Assembly: GCA_947476185.1 (NCBI GenBank)
Contig: CANJPX010000028.1
Coordinates: forward strand, 1 to 39,662
Source: Bacteroidota bacterium
GTDB taxonomy: Bacteria; Bacteroidota; Bacteroidia; 2-12-FULL-35-15
Direction: 5' to 3'
DNA length: 39,662 bases
This document shows, piece after piece, positions 1 to 7,002 of this stretch. A program made the position numbers and the translations under genes. Positions within the stretch are counted from its first letter, which is position 1. Every line of letters starts with the position of its first letter. The notes beneath the pieces were generated by a model, which saw only the letters and a list, made by a program, of their open reading frames with translations, searched no databases and was not told where the DNA came from.

Positions 1-378
1 CAATTGGATGATAATGATATCATGACCTCCATAAAAGTTTGGGCTTCACACAAAGACACTGTACTTTCTAGTCTTTGCAAACAATTGGTCAACCGCAAAT
101 TATTTAAAGTGGAATTGCAAAATCAAACTTTTAAAGAAGAGAAAATAAAAGCCATCAAACAAGAAATAAAAAAACGTTTTAAATTAAACGATAAAGAAGT
201 GAATTATTTTGTTTTTACCGGAGTAGTAACAAACGATGCATATCGCGCTGATAAGATCCGTATAAATATTTTATTTAAGGATGGCACTGTTTCCGATATT
301 GCAGATGCCTCCGACCAATTGAGCATTGACGTACTCGCGAAGACCGTAAAAAAACATTATATCTGCTATCCGAAATAG
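1..378 (+). CDS. HD-domain phosphohydrolase, C-terminal part (cut by window edge)
   Basis: The reading frame is open from the first base and ends at TAA 376-378, so only the last ~125 residues are visible and the true start lies upstream. The visible part begins with DDNDIMTSIKVW and continues into a charged alpha/beta tail. This resembles the C-terminal region of the Bacteroidota HD-superfamily phosphohydrolases (dNTPase-like) that commonly precede the lipid A genes. The catalytic HD residues would lie outside the window, so activity cannot be judged. The family call rests on tail similarity from memory plus position just before lpxC/fabZ. An apparent TTG start at base 4 is an artefact of the window edge. 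Confidence 0.65.
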   Translation, partial: QLDDNDIMTSIKVWASHKDTVLSSLCKQLVNRKLFKVELQNQTFKEEKIKAIKQEIKKRFKLNDKEVNYFVFTGVVTNDAYRADKIRINILFKDGTVSDIADASDQLSIDVLAKTVKKHYICYPK

Positions 379-510
379 TCCATTCGTTAAATGGTTTATT
401 TGATTTTTCAATGTATCAATCTGTTAATTAATACAAAATCACAGTGCACTGAATTGCAAATGTTGGAGTAATGAAATAATCAAATTTTTCAAATAAATAA
501 TAAATTAGCA

Positions 511-582
511 CGTCATTGCGAGGAACGAAGCAATCTATAAACAATGCTTTTCGCTGAGCTTGCTTCGTTCCTCGCAATGACG
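511..582. repeat. REP-like palindromic element, perfect 23-bp inverted repeat
   Basis: The 23-base arm at 511-533 (beginning cgtcattgcgaggaacgaag) is exactly reverse-complemented at 560-582, with a 26-base loop between. It can form a strong hairpin on either strand. The core resembles short dispersed palindromic repeats seen between genes in many bacterial genomes. Only one copy of this type is in the window, so dispersal is inferred. Confidence 0.8.
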
Positions 583-833
583 TCATCAAAAAAATATTTG
601 TAGCAAGAAATCTATCGGGAACAGGTTGCAGAGTCGATTTCCAATTGAAAATGTTCCCGCAAAGATCTTGCAATACAAAATCACACTGACCGACATATTT
701 TTTTGTCCAAAAAAAGCTATTCAAAGCATAATAATTATCAATATTTTGTTACATTTGAAGCTAGTAATGTTTGGCTTATTGTATTACTGAAAATTCCAAT
801 AAACCAGTTTGGGTTTTAACGGACCGGTAACCC

Positions 834-859
834 AATGAACTAATGAACCAATGAACTAA
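834..859 (+). promoter_or_regulatory. Tandem AATGAAC repeats forming three mini-ORFs before lpxC
   Basis: An 8-mer AATGAAC(T/C) occurs three times in direct tandem at 834-857. Each copy contains an ATG followed by an almost immediate stop: ATG-AAC-TAA (835-843), ATG-AAC-CAA-TGA (843-854) and ATG-AAC-TAA (851-859). The lpxC ATG follows at 864. No Shine-Dalgarno sequence is present. A role in initiation control is inference; it may be only a simple repeat. Confidence 0.45.
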
Positions 860-863
860 TATT

Positions 864-2285
864 ATGAGCGTAAAGCAAAGAACCATTAAAAATGTTGTTA
901 CCATTTCCGGAGTTGGATTACACACCGGAAAACAAACCAATTTAACTTTTCGTCCTGCTCCTGAAAATCATGGCTACAAATTTCAACGTGTTGATCTTAC
1001 CGGCAATCCCATAATTAATGCTGATGTTGACAACGTTATAGATACATCGCGGGGAACAACCTTAGAACAAAATGGGGCACGCATTTATACTACGGAACAC
1101 GTGTTAGCGGCTTTAGTCGGATTAGAAATCGACAATGTATTGATGGAAATGGATGGTCCTGAAATGCCTATTATGGACGGCAGTTCAATGCCTTTCGTAA
1201 AAGTATTGGAACAAGCAGGTACCGTAGAACAAAATGCTGAACGTATTTATTTTGTGCTGACAGAAAATTTAACCTACGAAGACCCGATCAAGAAAGTAGA
1301 AATGTTGGCTGTGCCGCAAGATGAATACAGAACTACCGTAATGGTTGATTATAACTCCGAAGTCCTTGGCACACAACACGCATCGATGTATCATATTGGC
1401 GAATTCAAAACAGAAATTGCCCCTTGCCGTACGTTTGTATTTTTGCATGAATTAGAAGCTTTATTAGCTCACGACCTCATCAAAGGTGGCGACTTGAATA
1501 ATGCAATTGTTTTGGTTGACAAAGAAATTTCGCAAGAACAAATTAAACATCTGCAAAAAGTTTTTCATAGAGAAGATGTTGAAATAAAAGGCAAAGGCGT
1601 TTTAAATAATACAACCCTTCATTTTTTCAACGAGCCTGCCCGTCATAAATTATTAGATATCGTTGGTGATTTGGCCTTGGTTGGTGTTCCTTTAAAGATG
1701 CATATTTTGGCTGCTCGCCCAGGGCATGCAGGTAACATTGCTTTTGCAAAAAAGATCAAAGAACTGATCAAATCAAAAAAGAAAGAAGTTAAAAAATTCA
1801 ATCTTGAAAAAGAACCATTATACAACATCAACGACATCACAAAAATGTTACCGCACCGTTATCCTTTTTTAATGGTCGATAAGATTATGGAGATGGATAG
1901 CACAAGTATTATTGGTGTGAAAAATGTAACATTGAACGAACCTTTTTTTCAAGGACACTTCCCCGACAACCCTATTTTTCCAGGTGTTATGCAGATAGAA
2001 GCGATGGCGCAGGTTGGTGGAATATTTGCCTTGTCACAAGTTCCTGATCCGGAATTTTACAGCACCTTTTTTATGAAAATTGATGGTGTAAAATTCAAAC
2101 AAAAAATTATTCCCGGTGACACGATCGTTTTCCGACTTACACTTGAAAGTCCGATTAGAAGAGGGCTTGTTAATATGCGGGGAGTAGGTTATGTGAACGG
2201 AAAAGAAGTTTGCGAAGCAACAATGCTTGCGCAGATCGTTAAAGATAAACTTCCTAAGGAAGTAAACGCTACAACTACAACATGA
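864..2285 (+). CDS. lpxC/fabZ: Bifunctional UDP-3-O-acyl-GlcNAc deacetylase / 3-hydroxyacyl-ACP dehydratase
   Basis: This 473-residue fusion carries two enzymes. Residues 1-305 are LpxC, the zinc deacetylase of the committed step of lipid A synthesis; residues ~320-465 are FabZ, the dehydratase of fatty acid elongation. LpxC features seen: TSRGTT (61-66), EHVLAAL with zinc ligand H79, HKLLDIVGD with H261 and D265, and the catalytic-base motif GHAGN at H288. FabZ features: LPHRYPFLMVD (329-339), GHFPDNPIFPG with H365, and E379 in QIEAMAQ. A lysine-rich linker (~303-312) joins them. The fusion is characteristic of Bacteroidota and couples two pathways that compete for 3-hydroxyacyl-ACP. The start at 864 matches the usual N-terminus. 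lpxA overlaps its stop by ATGA, implying co-translation. Both active sites look intact. Confidence 0.97.
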   Translation: MSVKQRTIKNVVTISGVGLHTGKQTNLTFRPAPENHGYKFQRVDLTGNPIINADVDNVIDTSRGTTLEQNGARIYTTEHVLAALVGLEIDNVLMEMDGPEMPIMDGSSMPFVKVLEQAGTVEQNAERIYFVLTENLTYEDPIKKVEMLAVPQDEYRTTVMVDYNSEVLGTQHASMYHIGEFKTEIAPCRTFVFLHELEALLAHDLIKGGDLNNAIVLVDKEISQEQIKHLQKVFHREDVEIKGKGVLNNTTLHFFNEPARHKLLDIVGDLALVGVPLKMHILAARPGHAGNIAFAKKIKELIKSKKKEVKKFNLEKEPLYNINDITKMLPHRYPFLMVDKIMEMDSTSIIGVKNVTLNEPFFQGHFPDNPIFPGVMQIEAMAQVGGIFALSQVPDPEFYSTFFMKIDGVKFKQKIIPGDTIVFRLTLESPIRRGLVNMRGVGYVNGKEVCEATMLAQIVKDKLPKEVNATTTT

Positions 2286-3055
2286 GCAACTTAAGCCATA
2301 TTCATCCGAATGCAAAAATAGGTGCAAACGTAACTATTTCGCCCTTTTCATTTATTGACGACAATGTAGAGATCGGAGAAGGAACCTGGATCGGACCGAA
2401 TGTCACTGTTTTTTCAGGTGCACGAATAGGAAAGAACTGCAAGATTTTTCCGGGTGCTGTTATTTCTGCTATCCCACAAGATCTGAAATATGCAGGAGAA
2501 GATACTACAACCGAAATTGGCGACAACACCACTATCCGCGAATGTTGCACCATAAACAGAGGCACATCCGATAAAATGAAAACCGCCATTGGCAAGAATT
2601 GCTTGTTAATGGCCTATGTGCATGTTGCTCACGATTGTATCCTAGGAGACAATGTTATCATTGCAAACAGTGTTAACCTTGCAGGACACGTAACCATTGA
2701 AGATTGGGTGATCTTGGAAGGATTGGCTGCAGTTCAGCAGTTTGTAAAAATTGGTGCACATGCTTTCATTACAGGCGGTTCCTTAGTTCGCAAGAATGTT
2801 CCTCCTTTCACTAAAGCAGCCCGTGAACCATTACAATATGTCGGTATCAATTCGGTTGGATTGCGCAGAAGAGGTTTTTCAAATGAGATCGTTTTAGAAA
2901 TTGAAGATATCTACCGTACACTTTATGTTAAAGGTCATAATGTTACAAATGCATTAGATGTTATTGAGCAAGAAGCACCATCTTCAAAAGAAAAAGATCA
3001 GATCCTTAATTTCATCCGCGATTCGAAAGATGGAATAATGAGAGGAATTTCTTAG
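2282..3055 (+). CDS. lpxA: UDP-N-acetylglucosamine O-acyltransferase
   Basis: A cytoplasmic acyltransferase of 257 residues catalysing the first step of lipid A synthesis: transfer of 3-hydroxyacyl from ACP to the 3-OH of UDP-GlcNAc. Left-handed beta-helix hexapeptide repeats (pattern [IV]GxN) run through residues ~1-180, with the catalytic histidine in YVHVAHDC at H117 and the family segment GGSLVRKNVPPF at 165-176. The C-terminal helical part (190-257) and overall length match LpxA. The ATG overlaps the lpxC/fabZ stop in an ATGA junction, indicating translational coupling. The encoded order deacetylase/dehydratase then LpxA is usual for the phylum. Confidence 0.96.
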   Translation: MSNLSHIHPNAKIGANVTISPFSFIDDNVEIGEGTWIGPNVTVFSGARIGKNCKIFPGAVISAIPQDLKYAGEDTTTEIGDNTTIRECCTINRGTSDKMKTAIGKNCLLMAYVHVAHDCILGDNVIIANSVNLAGHVTIEDWVILEGLAAVQQFVKIGAHAFITGGSLVRKNVPPFTKAAREPLQYVGINSVGLRRRGFSNEIVLEIEDIYRTLYVKGHNVTNALDVIEQEAPSSKEKDQILNFIRDSKDGIMRGIS

Positions 3056-3155
3056 AAAATTTAATTGAAGAAAGGATTAATTGGTTTATTCAGGCAATCT
3101 TTTTTATCGCTTCAGCAAAATCTTCTTAACCCAATTGACTCAACAATCAATATAA

Positions 3156-3782
3156 TTGAAAATCTCCTTAACCAATATCGGTAAACGTTACAACTACGAA
3201 TGGATCTTTCGTAAAGTAAATTACGATTTTATTAGCGAACACAATTATGTTATTATCGGCTCCAACGGTTCGGGGAAATCTACGCTATTACAAGTAATTG
3301 CGGGGAGTCTTATGAACTCGGAAGGGGGGATCGAGTTCAATATTCAAAGTTCAACGTTGAAAATTGAAGAGGAAGAACGATACAAATACCTGAGTTATTG
3401 CGCCCCTTATTTAGACCTTTTCGATGAACTTACATTGACTGAATCCATTGAGTTTCAGGAAAAATTTAAACCTTTTCAAAAAGGATTGAACACAAAACAA
3501 ATTATTGAACTTACTGAGCTTGAAAAGGCAAAGAATAAACAATTAAAATATTATTCATCCGGAATGAAACAGCGAGTTCGATTGGCACTAGCCGTTTTGG
3601 CGGATACTCCACTTTTGCTTTTAGATGAACCAACATCTAATTTAGATAAAAAAGCTATTGAATGGTACCAGAAATTAGTCGGTAATTATTCTGATAACCG
3701 CTTAATTATTGTTGCTTCCAACCAACAGGAAAATGAATACCCTTTTTGCGACAAACAATTAAATATTGAGGATTATAAATAA
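3156..3782 (+). CDS. ABC transporter-type ATPase, orphan, lacking switch histidine
   Basis: A 208-residue single ABC nucleotide-binding domain. Walker A GSNGSGKS is at 35-42, the signature YSSGMKQR at 133-140, Walker B LLLLDEPTSNLD at 153-164. At the usual switch-histidine position the sequence is VASNQ, with Asn189 instead of His. No permease gene is adjacent, so the transport partner is unknown; CcmA-like export ATPases are the nearest look-alike by size. The start is a TTG at 3156: no in-frame ATG occurs before Walker A, and the following KISLTNIGKRYNY is the normal ABC first strand. It sits 100 bases after lpxA and before efp, so it may be co-transcribed with the lipid A genes, but its substrate cannot be inferred. 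Confidence 0.85.
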   Translation: MKISLTNIGKRYNYEWIFRKVNYDFISEHNYVIIGSNGSGKSTLLQVIAGSLMNSEGGIEFNIQSSTLKIEEEERYKYLSYCAPYLDLFDELTLTESIEFQEKFKPFQKGLNTKQIIELTELEKAKNKQLKYYSSGMKQRVRLALAVLADTPLLLLDEPTSNLDKKAIEWYQKLVGNYSDNRLIIVASNQQENEYPFCDKQLNIEDYK

Positions 3783-3995
3783 GTAGATGATTTTTTGAAT
3801 TTATTTCTATCATCATTTTAATTATTTTTTATAAAAATGAAAATCCAATACCACAAAACTTGCATTTCCTTTATTCAATAAAAAAACATTTTCAGTAATT
3901 TAAATTTCTATCTCTTGAACCAAATTGCTTTTTATGACTCCATATTTTGTTATATAAAACGAAAGAAAGATGACAAAAAGCATAAATATAACCTG

Positions 3996-4026
3996 TTTGC
4001 TTATTCCCCTTTAAACCTTATATTTG
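3996..4026 (+). promoter_or_regulatory. Bacteroidota-type sigma-A promoter for efp
   Basis: TTTG at 3996-3999 is followed by exactly 19 bases and then TATATTTG at 4019-4026. This matches the phylum consensus TTTG / N19 / TAnnTTTG with no mismatch. Transcription would start near 4032, giving a leader of about 28 bases before the efp ATG at 4060. The 200 bases upstream (3783-3995) are AT-rich and hold nothing else recognisable. Confidence 0.8.
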
Positions 4027-4059
4027 CAATCCAATAATAAAAATTATAACAATATTCAA

Positions 4060-4620
4060 ATGGCAAATTCAGGCGACATCAACGTAGGTTCAGTAATTCG
4101 TTTTAACGGAGAACTTTGTAGAATAGAAGAATATCAACACCGTACACCAGGTAATTTACGTGCATTTTATCAGGCGCGTATGCGTAACTTAAAGAACGGA
4201 AAAATTGTGGAAAATCGTTTCCGTGCAGGTGAAGCCGTTGAAGTGGTTCGAGTAGAATTTAAACAAATGCAATTTATTTATCCGGAAGGCGATTTTATTG
4301 TTGTTATGGATAACGCTACCTACGAGCAAATTCATATTTCTGCAAGTTTATTAGGCGATTCTATTAAATTTTTAAAAGAAGGAATGGAAATTAAGGTTTC
4401 TTTTGAAGGTGACGAAGCGATTCTTGCTGAAGCTCCTGTATTTGTTGAATTAGTTATTACATATGCTGAGCCCGGCGTAAAAGGCGATACGGCTACAAAT
4501 ACATTAAAACCTGCAACAATGGAAACAGGTGCTGTAGTGAATGTTCCTTTGTTTGTGAACGAAGGTGAAAAAATAAAAATAGATACACGCACCAACTCCT
4601 ATGTGGAGCGGGTGAAATAA
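4060..4620 (+). CDS. efp: Translation elongation factor P
   Basis: EF-P (186 residues) binds between the P and E sites and relieves ribosome stalling at polyproline. The start is ATG 4060, giving MANSGDINVGS; an in-frame upstream extension to 4024 lies across the promoter and is rejected. The N-terminal KOW-like domain (1-65), central OB domain (66-130) and C-terminal OB domain (131-186, ending TRTNSYVERVK) are in order. The tip loop reads TPGNLRAFYQARMRN (29-43), with Asn32 where many EF-Ps carry the modified Lys (PGKG); Arg34 is two residues on. This tip is, from memory, usual in Sphingobacteriales/Cytophagales-type EF-P. It has its own promoter and a strong terminator. Confidence 0.95.
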   Translation: MANSGDINVGSVIRFNGELCRIEEYQHRTPGNLRAFYQARMRNLKNGKIVENRFRAGEAVEVVRVEFKQMQFIYPEGDFIVVMDNATYEQIHISASLLGDSIKFLKEGMEIKVSFEGDEAILAEAPVFVELVITYAEPGVKGDTATNTLKPATMETGAVVNVPLFVNEGEKIKIDTRTNSYVERVK

Positions 4621-4641
4621 AATTAACATACAACTGATAAG

Positions 4642-4670
4642 AAAGTCCCGCTATTTTGCAGGACTTTTTT
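4642..4670 (+). terminator. Rho-independent terminator after efp
   Basis: The stem aaagtcc (4642-4648) pairs with ggacttt (4661-4667), with a 12-base loop, and leads into a run of T to 4670. It lies 22 bases after the efp stop. Confidence 0.8.
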
Positions 4671-4672
4671 AT

Positions 4673-4680
4673 TATATTTG
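4673..4680 (+). promoter_or_regulatory. -7 element of lpxD promoter
   Basis: TATATTTG matches TAnnTTTG exactly, 23 bases before the lpxD ATG. The nearest upstream TTG is at 4656-4658, only 14 bases away and inside the efp terminator loop, so the -33 half is weak. The box begins three bases after the terminator's T run. Confidence 0.5.
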
Positions 4681-4703
4681 AATCATAGAATAATCCAATA
4701 ACA

Positions 4704-5639
4704 ATGAAATTACCATCTCCTTATAAATTAAAAGATATCGCCTCACTTATTAATTGTGAATTTGAAGGCAGCCCTGATCATGTGATCACAGGAATGAATG
4801 AAATTCACATGGTGGAAGCCGGTGATATTGTTTTTGTGGATCACCCTAAATATTACGATAAAGCGCTGCAATCAAAAGCGACAACCATACTTATCAATAA
4901 AAAAGTTGACTGCCCTGCTGGTAAAGCACTGATTGTTTCTGAAGATCCTTTCAGAGATTACAATAAATTAGTTCGTCATTTTCAACCGCTAAATTATTCA
5001 TTAAAACAAATTAGTGAAACGGCAAAAGTTGGTAAAACCAGCATCATCATGCCGGGTGTTTATCTTGGAAACAATGTTACGATCGGAGAAAATTGCGTGA
5101 TCCATCCAAATGTGGTGATCTACGATAATTGTCATTTGGGGAATAATGTGATCATCCATTCAAATTGTGTTATCGGAGCAGATGCTTTTTATTATAAAAA
5201 ACGTGCAGAGTATTTTGATAAAATGATCTCCTGTGGACGCGTTATTATTGAGGATGATGTTGAAATAGGCGCCATGTGTACCATTGACAAAGGTGTTTCC
5301 GGGGATACTAAAATTGGTGCAGGAACAAAGATCGATAACCATGTACAAATAGGACATGATACGCAAGTTGGAAAAATGTGTTTAATGGCTTCACAAGTTG
5401 GTGTTGCCGGAGTTGTTATAATTGAGGACGGAGTAGCACTATGGGGACAAGCAGGAATAAGAAGTGATGTGAGAATAGGAAAAGGAGCTGTATTGCTTGC
5501 ACAGGCAGGATTAGGAGAAGACATCCCGGCAGGGAAAACGTATTTCGGTTCGCCCGCAGGAGAAGCAAGAGCAAAAATGAAAGAAGTAGCAGCATTAAAA
5601 ATGCTTCCCAACTTGATCAAGAAATTAAACGAAAAGTAA
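4704..5639 (+). CDS. lpxD: UDP-3-O-(3-hydroxyacyl)glucosamine N-acyltransferase
   Basis: A cytoplasmic enzyme of 311 residues that adds the second 3-hydroxyacyl chain to UDP-3-O-acyl-glucosamine in lipid A synthesis. The N-terminal uridine-binding domain (~5-100) includes the aromatic-rich HPKYYDKAL segment; hexapeptide beta-helix repeats occupy ~105-275; a helical tail ends the protein. The catalytic-type histidine is H218 in NHVQIGHDTQVG, matching the IAHN position of E. coli LpxD. The length is somewhat shorter than E. coli LpxD. In related genomes (memory) two LpxD-like genes flank lpxC-lpxA-efp; this one occupies the downstream slot. It might be the only LpxD, or a second paralogue of slightly different specificity. 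Confidence 0.88.
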   Translation: MKLPSPYKLKDIASLINCEFEGSPDHVITGMNEIHMVEAGDIVFVDHPKYYDKALQSKATTILINKKVDCPAGKALIVSEDPFRDYNKLVRHFQPLNYSLKQISETAKVGKTSIIMPGVYLGNNVTIGENCVIHPNVVIYDNCHLGNNVIIHSNCVIGADAFYYKKRAEYFDKMISCGRVIIEDDVEIGAMCTIDKGVSGDTKIGAGTKIDNHVQIGHDTQVGKMCLMASQVGVAGVVIIEDGVALWGQAGIRSDVRIGKGAVLLAQAGLGEDIPAGKTYFGSPAGEARAKMKEVAALKMLPNLIKKLNEK

Positions 5640-5775
5640 AAAACAAAGGATTTTAGATTCAGGATACCGCTAATATTTAGAATTTTAGCTTTATATCGTT
5701 AGTTATCCCTTTTTTGTCTAAATTATAGTGAAATAGAGAATAAATAATCTAAATTCGTTAGACTAAAAACAATTT

Positions 5776-7002
5776 ATGCTTGTTGTTCCGACAAATAAAA
5801 ATCGATCAAAAAGAGTTAAGGATATAAAACTTAATTCTCTGTTGGAAATTACCAAGGCTATCAATCATAATTTTCCTATTCAACAGTTACTCGAAATTTT
5901 TGAAGAAGTTTTAGAGAATCAACTAAACATCGGTAAATTAGTTTTATTCAGCAATGAAAATGACAATTGGAAATGTATCCTGAAATATGGTGTTGGCGAG
6001 GAATACAATGATATTAATGTGGAGCGAGACCTATTATCCATCACGGAGATCGGAACGATAAATTTTTCTCAAAAAAGATTAAACAAGGCATTCGAAATTG
6101 TGATCCCTGTGTTTCATAAATCACAACCCTTAGCATATGTATTGATCGGAGACCTGGAAGATAAAGTAGAAGTTAGTCCGGCTATCAAACATTTGCCTTT
6201 TGTACAAACACTCACAAGTATTATTGTCGTAGCGATAGAAAATAAAAAATTAGCCCGTGACACTGTTCGTCAGGCTACTATGCGTAAAGAGTTGGAGCTG
6301 GCATCGGAAATGCAATCCATGCTTTTCCCAAGTGTTTTACCAAGAAATGAACATATTGATACTGCTGCATTTTATCTTCCACATCAACAAGTAGGAGGCG
6401 ATTACTATGATTTTATCTGGCTGAATGAAAACGAATGTGCTTTTTGTGTTGCCGATGTTTCCGGGAAAGGTGTAGCAGCAGCATTGTTAATGTCAAACTT
6501 CCAGGCAAATCTCCGCGTATTATTCGAGCATACCACTTCTTTAACGGACTTGGTGCGCGAATTAAATACAAAAGTGATGGCAAATGCAAAAGGAGAAAAA
6601 TTCATCACCCTCTTTATTGCAAAATACAATTTGGTCACACGCACATTAACATATGTTAATGCCGCTCACAATCCGCCTTTATTGGCGTCAGGAAATTCTG
6701 TAAGCACATTAAAAATAGGTTGTACTGGATTAGGGATGTTTGACGAGATCGAAAAGATAAAAGAAGGTATCGTAAATATTTCTCCGGGCTCAACAATTGT
6801 TTGTTATACAGATGGACTTACAGAATTAGAAAATGATAAAGGCGAAGATTTTGGAATTGAATCTTTAAAGGATCTTATTAAGAACAACCAAAATCTGAAT
6901 ATGATGGAGTTAAATACACTTATCATGGAAACGGTTATGAACTACAAACAAAACCGTCCTTATATCGATGACATCGCCTTGTTTTGCATAAAAGCATTTT
7001 AG
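5776..7002 (+). CDS. GAF-like sensor / SpoIIE-type PP2C serine phosphatase
   Basis: A soluble 408-residue phosphatase of the RsbU/SpoIIE type. Residues ~20-160 look like a divergent GAF-type sensor domain with no obvious ligand residues. A linker helix (162-180) leads to ELASEMQSMLFPSVLP (174-189) and the PP2C core: VGGDYYDF with D209, VADVSGKG with D227, NAAHNPPLL (295-303), CYTDGLTELE with D346 and DDIAL with D399. These are the expected metal-binding acidic residues, so it should be active. Its substrate would be an anti-sigma antagonist-type phosphoprotein, but no STAS or HPK gene is nearby. It stands alone between lpxD and the convergent polysaccharide operon, overlapping the stop of the next gene by four bases (6999-7002). 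Confidence 0.9.
   Translation: MLVVPTNKNRSKRVKDIKLNSLLEITKAINHNFPIQQLLEIFEEVLENQLNIGKLVLFSNENDNWKCILKYGVGEEYNDINVERDLLSITEIGTINFSQKRLNKAFEIVIPVFHKSQPLAYVLIGDLEDKVEVSPAIKHLPFVQTLTSIIVVAIENKKLARDTVRQATMRKELELASEMQSMLFPSVLPRNEHIDTAAFYLPHQQVGGDYYDFIWLNENECAFCVADVSGKGVAAALLMSNFQANLRVLFEHTTSLTDLVRELNTKVMANAKGEKFITLFIAKYNLVTRTLTYVNAAHNPPLLASGNSVSTLKIGCTGLGMFDEIEKIKEGIVNISPGSTIVCYTDGLTELENDKGEDFGIESLKDLIKNNQNLNMMELNTLIMETVMNYKQNRPYIDDIALFCIKAF

Larger units (their letters stand above)
379..863. other. 485-base gene-free stretch before lpxC/fabZ
   Basis: No convincing coding region lies here. The stretch holds a REP-like inverted repeat (511-582), a 14-base direct repeat (aatacaaaatcaca at 430-443 and 672-685) and the mini-ORF leader of lpxC (834-859). 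A minus-strand open frame at 428-724 runs through the inverted repeat and starts with TTG; it is probably chance or the remains of a decayed gene. In many Bacteroidota (known from memory of family gene order) lpxD sits between the HD gene and lpxC; no lpxD remnant is recognisable here. Confidence 0.7.

Noticed and set aside
428..724. Minus-strand open frame of 98 codons before lpxC
   Set aside because: It starts with TTG, runs through both arms of the REP-like inverted repeat and has no recognisable domain. It may be a decayed fragment but is not supported as a gene.
3786..3814. Possible hairpin after the orphan ABC ATPase gene
   Set aside because: Only six pairs (gatgat/atcatc) with a 17-base loop in AT-rich sequence; too weak.
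5192..5620. Minus-strand open frame opposite lpxD
   Set aside because: Shadow of hexapeptide-repeat codons; lpxD is clearly the real gene.
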